This document shows, in pieces, positions 34,985 through 45,164 of a DNA stretch of 64,000 nt. Positions within the stretch are counted from its first letter, which is position 1. The number at the start of each line of letters is the position of its first letter. The stretch comes from Zygnema cylindricum (taxonomy: Eukaryota; Streptophyta; Zygnematophyceae; Zygnematales; Zygnemataceae): contig JBBHKE010000071.1 of assembly GCA_037447655.1 (NCBI GenBank), positions 35,001 to 99,000 on the forward strand, in the 5' to 3' direction. A program made the position numbers and the translations under genes. The notes under the pieces were generated by a model. It was given only the letters and a program-made list of their open reading frames with translations. It searched no databases and had not been told where the DNA came from.

Positions 34985-35560
34985 TCACGCCCGTTACACG
35001 GGCATGGACTGTGTCCTATTTTTCATGCCCGTTACACGAACTTGGACAATGTTCCGTTTATCATGCCCGTTTTTCATGCCTGTTACACTTGGGACCGTGT
35101 CCTGTTTATCAAAACGTCAAAGTACTATTATATTGTTTTAAACTCCCGTACGGACTTTTGTAGACGCGACCCAAAACAAAACGATTGACAATAGTAGTGT
35201 TTTAGAGCTTCCGTACGAACTTTTGTAGATGCGACCCAAAACAAAATGATTGAGGCAAACCGGTTGACAGGATTGAGCAACCAAGATCGAACGGGGACAG
35301 TGTCCAGTTTATCATGCCGCATGGACCGCGTCCTGTTTATCAAAATGTCCAAGTATTTTTTGTACTATTGAATGCGTCCGTACGTACATTTGTAGAAGCA
35401 ACCCAAAACTACACTACGATTGACTGAAATTTGCGATTTGTCCCGCGTCCTGTTTATCAAAATGCCCAAATACTTTTTGTACTATTCAAGGCGTCCGTAC
35501 ATACATTTGTAGACGGGACCCAAAACTACACAACGATTGACTATAATTTGCGATTTGCGG
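34985..35560. repeat. Tandem duplicated segments, unit about 110 bp
   Basis: Several diverged copies: the GTCCTGTTTATCAAAATG...TTTGTAGACGCGACCCAAAA type recurs around 35100-35180, 35195-35250, 35330-35436 and 35446-35556. At the left the short CATGCCCGTTACAC unit recurs three to four times (34985-35090). Confidence 0.65.
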
Positions 35561-35821
35561 GACAGAGTTACCCGTTTGCTGATGTAAACCGAGGGACAAG
35601 CCGTTTAGGGGTGCAGACGAACAGAAAGTGGGCCTATTTAAAGGTTTCCAAAGCGACGACCAACGGTCTATAATTTTTATGTAGATTAATACTCTACTCT
35701 AATTACGATTCACGGTGTAGTACACCCGTGAAACAAGCGTACGGAGAATCTTCAGTACAAGACAAATTTTGCTCGCTAAGTTACGGTTGCATCGATACAT
35801 ACCTTTTATCAAAGTACACTA

Positions 35822-35845
35822 CACCGTGAATCGCTATTAGTGTTA
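35822..35845. mobile_element. Family A left terminus, host of a nest
   Basis: TA then CACCGTGAATCGCTATTAG, followed after TTA by an inverted family B end at 35846. The rest of this A element was not found beyond the nested material. Confidence 0.6.
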
Positions 35846-37000
35846 GAGTATGTCCCCATGTGCATAAGTTGTTGTAATTTAGAAATCTTTGTTTCATTAG
35901 ATAGGGTTAAAATAACTTAGAATATTTTCTAAGTAGTTTGTTGTAATACTTACCTTAATTAGTGTTACAGTAGCAAAAGTACAATAGAGTATACTGTACT
36001 TTTACAAAAACACGTGTCGACAAGAGATCGTATGCAGGTTTTATGGAGTGGCGCCGACAGCCAGCCACACGCGTCACGCAATTGACGATTGGATTCACAG
36101 AATTGGACGAACGGAATTTGAACCGGGTATTCTGTTAATATATGGTACGGTTCGATGGTTCCATCGTCGATTGAATTTGTTCCAACGGACGCGATTCACT
36201 TGGGACCACAAGCGTGATTCACGAGGGACCACAAGCGTGATTCACGTGGGACAACAATTGACGAAGCACTCAGGTGCTTCGTACCACACGACCACAGTCG
36301 GCTGGACTTTAGCGACTACCGCTAACTAAGCATCTGGAACGTTTTGTGTACGGTTCGATATCTGAAAATATCTCAATAAACATTGTTTTGTAATTTAGTG
36401 TAATAAAAAATAATGTTCCACTAAATACGTTTTTGGAAAATAGCAATTAGGGTTTTTGAGGTACTAACGGTACAGTAACGTACAGGTAGGATACTTTGTC
36501 GTTAGGTAGGATAATAACCGCAATAACAGTTACCCAAATTAGTGTAGACCAGTAGATACACACTGTGAGTATATAACTTAGGACTTAGCCAATTTTGTAG
36601 TATCCAGTTTTGGGAATATGATTTTCTAAAGACAGTTTTTTGAAAACTTCCAAACATTATATCTTATGGTTTACGAGGTCATTTGGGCTTCAATTTTGGG
36701 AATTGTCAATATAATGTATTGTGTATCACTGTGGCAATTTTGAGGCATATTGGCTTTCTGGGTCATATTTTGTGTAAGCTGAAAGTTGGCTGTTGAGTAG
36801 GTGCTTGATAGCTTTTGTTGTTTTCCATGTCTACTCCCACTACTACTGTTGGTCCCCCTCCTGCAATGGTGGTTGAATAACAACATAAGTAAGGTTTTTC
36901 TGTGTCAATTTCTTGTAAAACTTAGCGTCGTACTGCCTAAGCTGCAACTGTACGAAAGAATGGCAAATTTGTAAAGTACAATTTGCGTCATCCTCAAACT
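35846..37000. mobile_element. Inverted family B MITE, split by a solo LTR and truncated
   Basis: It starts GAGTATGTCCCCATGTGC (inverse of the family B right end) and resumes after the LTR at 36891 with GTAAAACTTAGCGTCGTACT, colinear with the inverse of 27180-27290. It is cut at 37000 by the family E array. Confidence 0.75.
35870..36885 (+). mobile_element. Solo Copia LTR (family C) with TAAGT target duplication
   Basis: 1016 bp, TGTTGTAATTTAGAAATC at the start and GAATAACAACA at the end. TAAGT on both sides (35865-35869 and 36886-36890). It is homologous to the inverted LTR at 20093-21113, which is attached to Copia pol and so identifies the family. Contains the GTGATTCACG(A/T)GGGACCACAAG triple repeat (36200-36260). 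Confidence 0.9.
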
Positions 37001-37322
37001 TGTTGTTTTTGAAGATTTAGTTTCGTGCGTACTCGTCGTTTCGTGCGTTTCCGATGTTTAGTTTGTACGCGGTTTTTAGTGCATACATGTTCACCAAGTG
37101 TAGCGTGGAGGTTTGCATGGTTTCATTGATTGGTTGAGACGTACAAAAGTACTAATTGAGTGACGCGAGGTTTGTTTATGTTGATTTTTCCATCAAACCT
37201 TAGTTGTTGTATGTTAAATGGAGGATGCATTTCAAATGATTTTTCATTGGCCTAGCTTCGCTTAGCTTTTTGCATGATAGTTTAGGTTGCTTCTACGGTC
37301 TATTTTAGACCAAAGAACAACA
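37001..37322 (+). mobile_element. Internally deleted family E LTR
   Basis: It begins TGTTGTTTTTGAAGATTTAG and ends CCAAAGAACAACA, but about 1.06 kb present in the other copies is missing between GAGTGACGCGA and GGTTTGTTTATG. It keeps one hairpin unit. The tRNA primer site follows at 37323. Confidence 0.85.
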
Positions 37323-37335
37323 GGTTATGGGCCCA
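37323..37335 (+). promoter_or_regulatory. Primer-binding site matching the anticodon arm of initiator tRNA-Met
   Basis: GGTTATGGGCCCA directly after the LTR. Its complement TGGGCCCATAACC is the anticodon stem-loop of eukaryotic initiator tRNA-Met (recalled sequence), not its 3' end. The same site recurs at 40010-40022 and 60157-60169, and mutated at 43270. Confidence 0.75.
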
Positions 37336-38159
37336 CAACCCATCTATCACATGCTAGGTTAAGTCGAGATAGGTTTGTGTCAAACGCATTGTAGCGGGTT
37401 AATTTTGTTCTTGCTGGTTGTATTGCAGTAATGGTGTCTGTGTACCCATGAGATCGGCCTTATCATAGTGTTGGTATGTGCCGAGTTTAATCTTGCATCG
37501 CCCCAAGGGTTAACTTAGTGACACATAAGATCGGCTTTATCATAGTGTTGGTATGTGCCGAGTTTAATCTTGCATCGCCCCAAGGGTTAACTTAGTGACA
37601 GTGCCGAAATGTCTACCCTCAATGAAAATGATTAATTATGAGAAATGATATTTTATTTTTGGAAAATACATATTTGTTTTTGGTGGAGAGATTCGGGAAG
37701 TTAAGTTTTGACATTTGGTGGAGATTTGCCGTTTGATGGAGAGATGTGGAAGGTGGAGATTTGACATTTGGGGGAGAGAGATCCGGAAGGTGGAGTTGTG
37801 ACATGTGATGGAGAGATCCATATTTTGTGGATCGATGATTGTTGAAAATTTGATTTATAATGTAGATTTTTGAGTTGTTGGAAATTTCTGGAAAATGTAA
37901 CATTATTAGAGATTTTGGAAAAAGAAAATTTTGTGGAGTTTATTTGTATTTGTTTCTTTTAATGTTTTCTTTTAGAGAGTTTGTGGGATCAAGTACGGGG
38001 TTTGAAAAATTTAGAAAATTTGAAAGGTTTTTATCTTTGATAATTGTTGTGATAGCTAGATGAATATGTGAGATTTTGTTTGTTTATTTCGATAGAATTT
38101 TTTGGAAAATACTTTTTGTTTAATGTATTTTTAATGGAAATTTTGGGATTTAATTATTT

Positions 38160-38195
<36 letters not shown>

Positions 38196-38586
38196 AGATT
38201 TGTTATATTGAGGTAGGAATTATTTGATTTGGGATATATTATAAGTGTGATCCTTTAGTTTTTATTTTTAGTTGAATTTGATAGAATTGTGGGAAGTAGA
38301 TTCGGATTTAGAAATTAGTAGGAATAATTGTTGTAATCGAAAGAGAAAAAAAAAAGAAAAAAAAAATTAATATTATAAATTATTTTTATAAAATGTGGAA
38401 AGCTTTATGGAGGCAGCGGAAGCAGTGGTGTAGCAAAGGCGGATTCAGATGGTGGAGGCAGTTGGCAGATTCAGATGGACGAGGCAGCAGGATGTGACAC
38501 TGGTGACAGCTGATGACGTAGTTTCATGGAGTGTGACAGTTGATGACGTGGCATCATGGATGCACGAAACTAAATTTTCGGGGGAG
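37336..38586 (+). mobile_element. Non-coding interior of a family E element
   Basis: No gag or pol is seen in any frame. It holds two tandem copies of a 77-bp unit containing GTATGTGCCGAGTTTAATCT (37450-37600), an (AT)15 run at 38163-38192, and AT-rich DNA. It ends with the polypurine tract TTTTCGGGGGAG before the next LTR. The presence of primer site and polypurine tract without genes marks a non-autonomous element. Confidence 0.75.
38163..38192. repeat. (AT)n microsatellite
   Basis: About fifteen uninterrupted AT dinucleotides. Confidence 0.9.
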
Positions 38587-40009
38587 TGTTGTTTTTGAAG
38601 ATTTAGTTTCGTGCGTACTCGTCGTTTCGTGCGTTTGCGATGTTTAGTGTGTACGCGGTTTTTAGTGCGTACGTGTTCACCAAGTGTAGCGTGGAGGTTC
38701 GCATGGTTTCATTGATTGGTTGAGACGTACAAAAGTACTAATTGAGTGACGCGAACAAACATATGTAAAAGTATTGTTCGCGTAAGTGAAATGGACGGCG
38801 GATCGCGAAGCGATCCGATGTATGAAATTCGAAGTGTATATAATTGTACGTCGCACGTACGAAACAAAATGCGACAGGCGACGTTTATTATAAAGGACGC
38901 CGCCGGTACGGAGCGTCTTCTTTTGCAAGTGGACGTTAGATTTGACATGCGCCATTTATGGCGTAGTACGTAATTGCGGTACGGACAAATTTGGATGGTT
39001 TGACGTTGTTTCGTCAAGTGGACTTTGGGACCACGTGGCGCGACATCAAGGGTGCCGAATAAGAGCTACGGACGACAGACAAAGGCCGCCGTAATTTTTA
39101 AAGCAGTGGGAACGCGAAATCGCGTCAAATCACAAGATGTATGTTTTGGACGTCCCAGATTCTTTGACGAAAATCAAGGAGTTACGTTGAGTGACTCAGC
39201 ATGATTCAGTATACGATTCTGTGCGATTGTGTATACTTGTAAATATTTGGAACAACATTGGTTTGTCTTATTTGTATTAATAAATTAGTGTTTATTATGA
39301 CAGTTTTTATTTACGCAATCATTTAGGGTTTGGATGCTCTAAATTGTGTGTTTATGCGTCGTACTTGTAGACAAGTGTACGCTTTTGATTGCTTGGCTCT
39401 CAGGTGTACGCTTACGATTAGCTTATTCTTAGTAGCAGTTTATTATGGTTAAATAGGACTTAATGACAGTTACGTAATTTACGTTGGTTATTTTGACACT
39501 TAGTGATTCGTTGACAGCTCACAAGTGTATATATAGGAATGAGCTTTGTTAGGAATTAATCATCAATGCTGGTTAGTAAAGTGGGGACCAAAGATGTAGT
39601 ATTTTAGGGTTGTCGATTAGGTCATGCACTTTGAATGATATAATGATTATTTGATTATACTTTGACTATACTTTTGTTTATGTGTAATGCATTTGTTTGT
39701 TATTATTTATTTATGTTATTTTATATATGTTTGATACGCATTGTTTATGCATTTGTCCTAGGGTTTGCTTATGTTGATTATTTCATCAAACCTTAGATGT
39801 TGTCCTAAGGTTTGTTTATGTTGATTATTCCATCAAACCTTAGATGTTGTCCTAAGGTTTGTTTATGTTGATTTTTCCATCAAACCTTAGTTGTTGTATG
39901 TTAAATGGAGGATGCATTTCAAATGATTTTTCATTGGCCTAGCTTCGCTTAGCTTTTTGCATGATAGTTTAGGTTGCTTCTACGGTCTATTTTAGACCAA
40001 AGAACAACA
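38587..40009 (+). mobile_element. Family E LTR, middle of three
   Basis: 1423 bp, TGTTGTTTTTGAAGATTTAG to AGAACAACA. It carries three copies of the CTAAGGTTTG...CAAACCTTAG hairpin unit (39754-39890) and the perfect palindrome GGATCGCGAAGCGATCC (38800-38816). It serves as 3' LTR for the interior on its left and 5' LTR for the interior on its right. Confidence 0.85.
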
Positions 40010-40941
40010 GGTTATGGGCCCACAACCCATCTATCACATGCTAGGTTAAGTCGAGATAGGTTTGTGTCAAACGCATTGTAGCGGGTTAATTTTGTTCTTG
40101 CTGGTTGTATTGCAGTAATGGTGTCTGTGTACCCATGAGATCGGCCTTATCATAGTGTTGGTATGTGCCGAGTTTAATCTTGCATCGCCCCAAGGGTTAA
40201 CTTAGTGATAGTGTTGGTATGTGCCGAGGTTAATCTTGCATCGCCCCAAGGGTTAACTTAGTGATAGTGCTGAAATGTCTACCCTCAATGAAAATGATTA
40301 ATTATGAGAAATGATATTTTATTTTTGGAAAATACATATTCGTTTGATGGAGAGATGTGGAAGGTGGAGATTCGACGTTTGGGGGAGAGAGATCCGGAAG
40401 GTGGAGTTGTGACATGTGTTAAGATATCCAAATATTGTGGATCGATGATTGTTGAAAATTGGATTTGTAATGTAGATTTTGAGTTGTTGGAATTTTTTGG
40501 GAAATGTGACATTATTAGAATTTTTGGGAAAATACTATTTGTTAAATGTATTTTTAATGGGAAATTTTGGGATCAGATTATTAAATAAAAAAGAAAAAGA
40601 AAAAAAAAATGAAATCAAGATTTGATATAGTTGAGATAGAAATTTTGAGTTGGGATATATTATTAGTGTGATCTTATGGCTTTAATTATTTAGTTGATTT
40701 GTGATACAATTGTGAGAAGTAGATTTGATTAAGATATTGTTGAGAAAAGAGAAAAATTGTTGTAATTGAAAAATAAAAATATATATATTATGTATTATGA
40801 AATCTGGATGGTATGTGGAGGCAGCGGAAGCAATGGTGGAAGAAGTGGGAAAATTCTGGCAGAGGCATTTGGCGGATTCAGATGGAGGAGACAGCTGATG
40901 ACGTGGCATCATGGATTTACGAAACTAAATCTTCTGGGGAG
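40010..40941 (+). mobile_element. Second non-coding family E interior
   Basis: Starts with the same primer site GGTTATGGGCCCA, has the GTATGTGCCGAG tandem unit (40150-40265), and ends in the polypurine tract CTTCTGGGGAG. Shorter than the first interior by about 320 bases. No coding sequence. Confidence 0.75.
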
Positions 40942-42304
40942 TGTTGTTTTTGAAGATTCAGTTTCGTACGTGCGTGCGCATGTTTGCGAGCGTACGTAAA
41001 TACTGAAAGTAATGTGGTGGTACGAATGGATTTTCAGGTTTGGGGTAGAAGCAAAATGAATTTAAAGTGACGTAAAGTACAAATTGAGTGACGCGAAGAA
41101 GCGTACGAAAAATTACGGAATGCGAAATAGAAATGGACGGCGGATCGCTTCGCGATTCGATTTGAAATATTCGAAGGATTTGAAAAATACGCCGGCCATA
41201 CGAAACATAATGCGACAGACCGCATTTATTAAATGTGACGCCGCCGGTACGGAGCGTCGTATTTGACAGGTGTACTTTTAATTTGGCACGTGAGATTTAG
41301 GACAAAATACGTGTACCTTAAATGCGACAAGGCGCATTTATGACGAAGTACGTGATTTCGGAACGGACAGGATTTGGATCGTACGAATTGATTTCGACAA
41401 ATTGGTCATGGTACACGTGGAGGGCGAACGGCGTCTGCCGATATTTTCAAGGGATCTCATTATCTTTAATGACGTATTATTAGGTGGACCGTACATATGC
41501 GATGTCGGTTCACTACGTGGACTTATCGACAAGTGACTAAGCAAGTTGTCACTTATGACGCGGATTTTTGGATGCGTCGGTGTAAATATTTGAAGCATCA
41601 ATGTTTTGTCTTATTTGAATTAATGATTTAGTGTTGATTAAAATAGTTATATTTTAGGTGATCAATGAGGATATCGACAGTTTAATTGTGTGTCTTTATG
41701 TGTCGTATTTGCAGACAAGTGTACGCTTACGATTGCTTGTCTTTCAGGTGTACGCTTACGATTAGTTTACTCTTACTAAAAGGTTATTTTGCGTAAATAG
41801 GATTTAGTGACAGTAACGTAATTTATGACACTTAGTGATTATTTGACAGCTCACAAGTGTATATATAGGAATGAGCTTTGTTAGGAATGAATCATCAATG
41901 CTGGTTAGTAAAGTGGGGACCGAAGATGTAGACTTTTAGGGTTGCCGATTAGGTCATGCATTTGAGTAATATGTTTATTGATATACTTTTGTTTATCTAA
42001 TGTTTATGTGAGATTGCACTCTTTTTGTTATTATTTATTTATGTTATTTTATGTTTATTTGATATGCATTATTTATGCATTTGTCTTAGGGTTTGCTTAT
42101 GTTGATTATTCCATCGAACCTTAGATGATGTCATAGGGTTTATTTATGTTGATTATTCCATGAAACCCTAAATGTTGTTTGTTGCGTCTGTGTACGCATA
42201 TGGAGGATGCATTTCATATGATTGTTCGTCAACCTATTTTTGCTTAGCTTCTTGCATGATATTTTGGGTCGCTTCTGCGGTCTATTTTAGACCAAAGAAC
42301 AACA
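40942..42304 (+). mobile_element. Family E LTR, last of three
   Basis: 1363 bp, TGTTGTTTTTGAAGATTCAG to AAAGAACAACA. More diverged from the middle LTR than the latter is from 37001; its 5' part is closer to the solo LTR at 29281. Two decayed hairpin units (42081-42174). The flanks of the whole array (AAACT at 36996, AATCC at 42305) do not match. Confidence 0.85.
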
Positions 42305-42406
42305 AATCCTACTCCTTTGTAAATATTCAGTTTAGCAAATTTTTTGTCTTTGTGTGGTTAGTTGATTAGTGTATGATTTTTTTTGTATGACGTAACTTGT
42401 GTTAGG

Positions 42407-43269
42407 TGTTGTTTTTAAGAAAGCTTTTGTCCTCTCTATGCCTCAGCTGTGAGGGAGAGAGAGCTGTTCAGGACTTAAGTTGTTTTTGGTTGAGTTCGGT
42501 TCAGTACTTACCAAAATTAGTGTGACAGTGATGTTGGGAGTTCACGGTTCATTCACACTTGGGACACGCGTTGTCACTTGAGAGAAAATGCGTGAGTATG
42601 TCCTCCGTGGACGTACGGAAATTCGGCAAGACCACGGGAATTCGTGAAGTCAATTCTACGGTCCCGAATCCTCTAATCGGACGGTTGACAGCCGCCGCCA
42701 ACAAATACTGACGAGGCGTGACTAGATCACTATCGGCGAGACTAGATCACTATCACTTTACGTTGTCTGAACTTCGGTGTAAATATTTGGTAGAACAGAA
42801 TTTTGTATGTAGTGAATTAGTTGTTTAGTGTTGAGAATGTGGTTTATGACATACCTTCAGTACACAGGTATACTCACAGTATTTTTTGTGTTAGAATGTT
42901 AGATGTACGGCTGGAATGCCTACCTACAGCTTAGTGTAGTTTCGGTGTATAGAAGTAGGACTTAGTGAATTTGATTCTTAGGAACAAATGATATGAAAAC
43001 TGTACACTCAGTTTTATGTAATTTCATTTCTGCATATCTCACACATCTGAGAGCGGAATTCATTGAAAGTTTGTGTGTGTGTTCCTTTGTATGTTATCTA
43101 CACTGTGGTGATTTTTCAGGACAATTGGGGCGTTTTTCAGAAAGTTATAGTCTGTCAAAGTTCTATTCAGCCATCGGTATTTGTGGAAGCTTCCTCTTTT
43201 GATTTGTTATACGATGACTACTGCTGCATCTTCTTCATCTTCAGTGCCAGCAGTTGCCTCAGAACAACA
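42407..43269 (+). mobile_element. Copia 5' LTR
   Basis: 863 bp, TGTTGTTTTTAAGAAAGC to GAACAACA, flanked on the left by TTAGG (42402-42406). The matching 3' LTR is at 47363-48226, followed by TTAGG. The gag start codon (43214) lies inside this LTR, 56 bases before its end. Confidence 0.95.
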
Positions 43270-45164
43270 GGTCACGGGCCCGCGTTCACGAATTCCGGTC
43301 TTTGATGGACGCGAATATCTGTATTGGGCAGATTTGGTTAAGTCTTACTTCAAGCAAGTGAAATTTATTGATGTGTTAAATGGATCACTGGCAGAATCTG
43401 ATGCCACCTTTGATCAGAAAAATGACTAGGCTTTGCATTTAGTAAAGCTTATGATATCAAAATAATTGCATATGACATATATTAATGTTACAAAGGCATC
43501 AGAATTGTAGGATGCATTGAAATCTTCTTATGTTAAAGCTAGTGACCAGCATGAGATTATAACAGCTGGTCAGATCTATGAGTATAAGTACACAGGTGGT
43601 AGCATGGTGGAATACACTAATCGGTTTTGAATGTTACTGTCGGAAAATGTATGTTCTGGGGGGACTTTCTCCCCTTATCATCAGGCCATGATTCTCCTAA
43701 AGGGGCTTCCCAATGAATATAAAAGAGCCTCAGATGAAATGAAAAAATTGTCTAAACCTCTTTGGAATTTGCAAATAGCTATAAAGTTTATCTTGGCAGA
43801 ATAGGCTACTCAGACAGTTTTAGGATTTGGAAAACCAGTTGTAGCATTTACGGCTCAGTTTCAGAGGGAAAGTAGATATCAAGGGAATCAGTTTAATCCT
43901 CAGTTTGAGAAATGTGTTTATTGCTATACTGATGGTCACTCCTTCAGAGCTTGTCTTTTGTATGTAAAAGCTCTTGAAACAGGTACTTTTCGGAAAGGAT
44001 GGAGACACCGCGGACCTCCCATTTCCCAAAAACCTCCGAATAAAACTGTTGCACTTTCAGCGGAGGATACGGAATTGAAGAAGAAAACAACCGAGGAAAC
44101 GACACCTGATGTGCTCAGTTTTCCAAAAACTGATGACAAAAAGTTCTTCGCTCTTGCCAAACTCGACATAATGGAAGGGGAAAAGGACCTCGGAAGGATA
44201 ATGGATTCCGGCAGCTCTTCACACATGTGCTGGAACAAGTCTTGGTTTAAGGAGATGTCTTCTATTCCTTTACGTCAGATCTTTTATGCTTATGGCTATG
44301 CCGTTGAATCAAATGCCAAAGGAAACATAGATCTGGATTGTGTGATAGATGGAAAGGTTGTTAAGAGAACTTTGTATGATGTCTTGTATGTTCCAAAGTT
44401 TAAGAACAATCTGTTTTCTACGTCTGTAGCTGAAAGCAAAGGCTTTGAGGTTCTCCAGAAAAATGGCAAGAAAATAGTGAGCAAGAATGGAAGAGTAGCT
44501 CTAGTAGGAACTAGAGGCCCAAACTTTTTGTACCGCATGGACCTGGCTAATAAAATTTATTTTGCGTACTCCAGTGTCCTATGTGATAATGTTTTGTGGC
44601 ATAAAAGACTTGGTCATGTGCATCATGAGAGGCTTACTAAGATGATAAAGCATGACATGATAGAGGGAGTCAAGCTTGGTCAACAAGAGTCTCATGTGTG
44701 TGATGGTTGTGCTCTCGGAAAGCTTCACAAGCTTCCCATATCACAAGTTTCTGATCACCGAGCCACAGATTTTCTAGGTATTATTGAATCTGATGTTTTC
44801 GGCCCTTCTAAAGTTCCCTCTCTGGGTGGCAGCCGCTTCTTTGTCACCTTTAGAGACGATTACTCCCGGTATAGTCGCATATACTTTATGAAGGAGAAGA
44901 GAGAAGTCTTCACTCACTTTAAGCACTACAAAATCTGGGCAGAGAAACTTCACGGCAAATCTATTCTTGCTTTGCGGACGGATAATGGTGGAGAGTATGT
45001 ATCTCATGCCTTTGCTGATTTTTTGAAAGAAAATGGCATCTCTCGTGAATTCATTGCTCCGTACACACCGGAACAAAATGGTGTTGCCGAGAGACTTAAT
45101 CGGACTTTGACTGAATGTGCTCGATCTATGATGGCCGATAAAGGTGTGGATCCAAAGTTTTTTG
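43214..45164 (+). pseudogene. Copia gag-protease-integrase, broken by stops
   Basis: One frame from the ATG in the LTR. The N-terminus is a Ser run, then EQQVTGPRSRIPVFDGREYL across the LTR/primer-site junction, then a copia-type gag. Five in-frame stops, probably decayed Trp/Gln codons, lie between 43427 and 43805. The knuckle CVYCYTDGHSFRAC is at about 43915, the aspartic protease MDSGSSSHMCW at 44202, and the integrase zinc-binding segment WHKRLGHVHHERL...CDGCALGK at 44599. The integrase core has Asp in ESDVFGP, Asp in RTDNGGEY and Glu in EQNGVAERLNRT, the complete DDE triad. A frameshift near 45165 ends the frame. All domains are recognisable, so decay is moderate. Confidence 0.9.

Larger units (their letters stand above)
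33736..35717. mobile_element. Long TA-flanked element with family A termini
   Basis: 1982 bp, CACCACGAATCGTAATTAG at the left and CTAATTACGATTCACGGTG at the right, TA on both sides (33734-33735, 35718-35719). Without the nested MITE at 34138-34896 it is about 1.22 kb. The interior also holds tandem GTCCTGTTTATCAAAA units (34985-35560). No transposase is seen, so it is non-autonomous. Confidence 0.7.

Noticed and set aside
20586-36329. Similar 93-133-residue open frames at 20586-20987, 28626-28940 and 36048-36329
   Set aside because: Their recurrence reflects homologous LTRs (family C). The frame is not kept at the same length, and its Thr/Arg-rich part comes from the GGTCCC tandem repeats. 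Codon-level conservation would be needed to reconsider.
38800-38816. GGATCGCGAAGCGATCC as an operator or origin
   Set aside because: It is a palindrome internal to the family E LTR and decayed in other copies; no evidence of a binding function.
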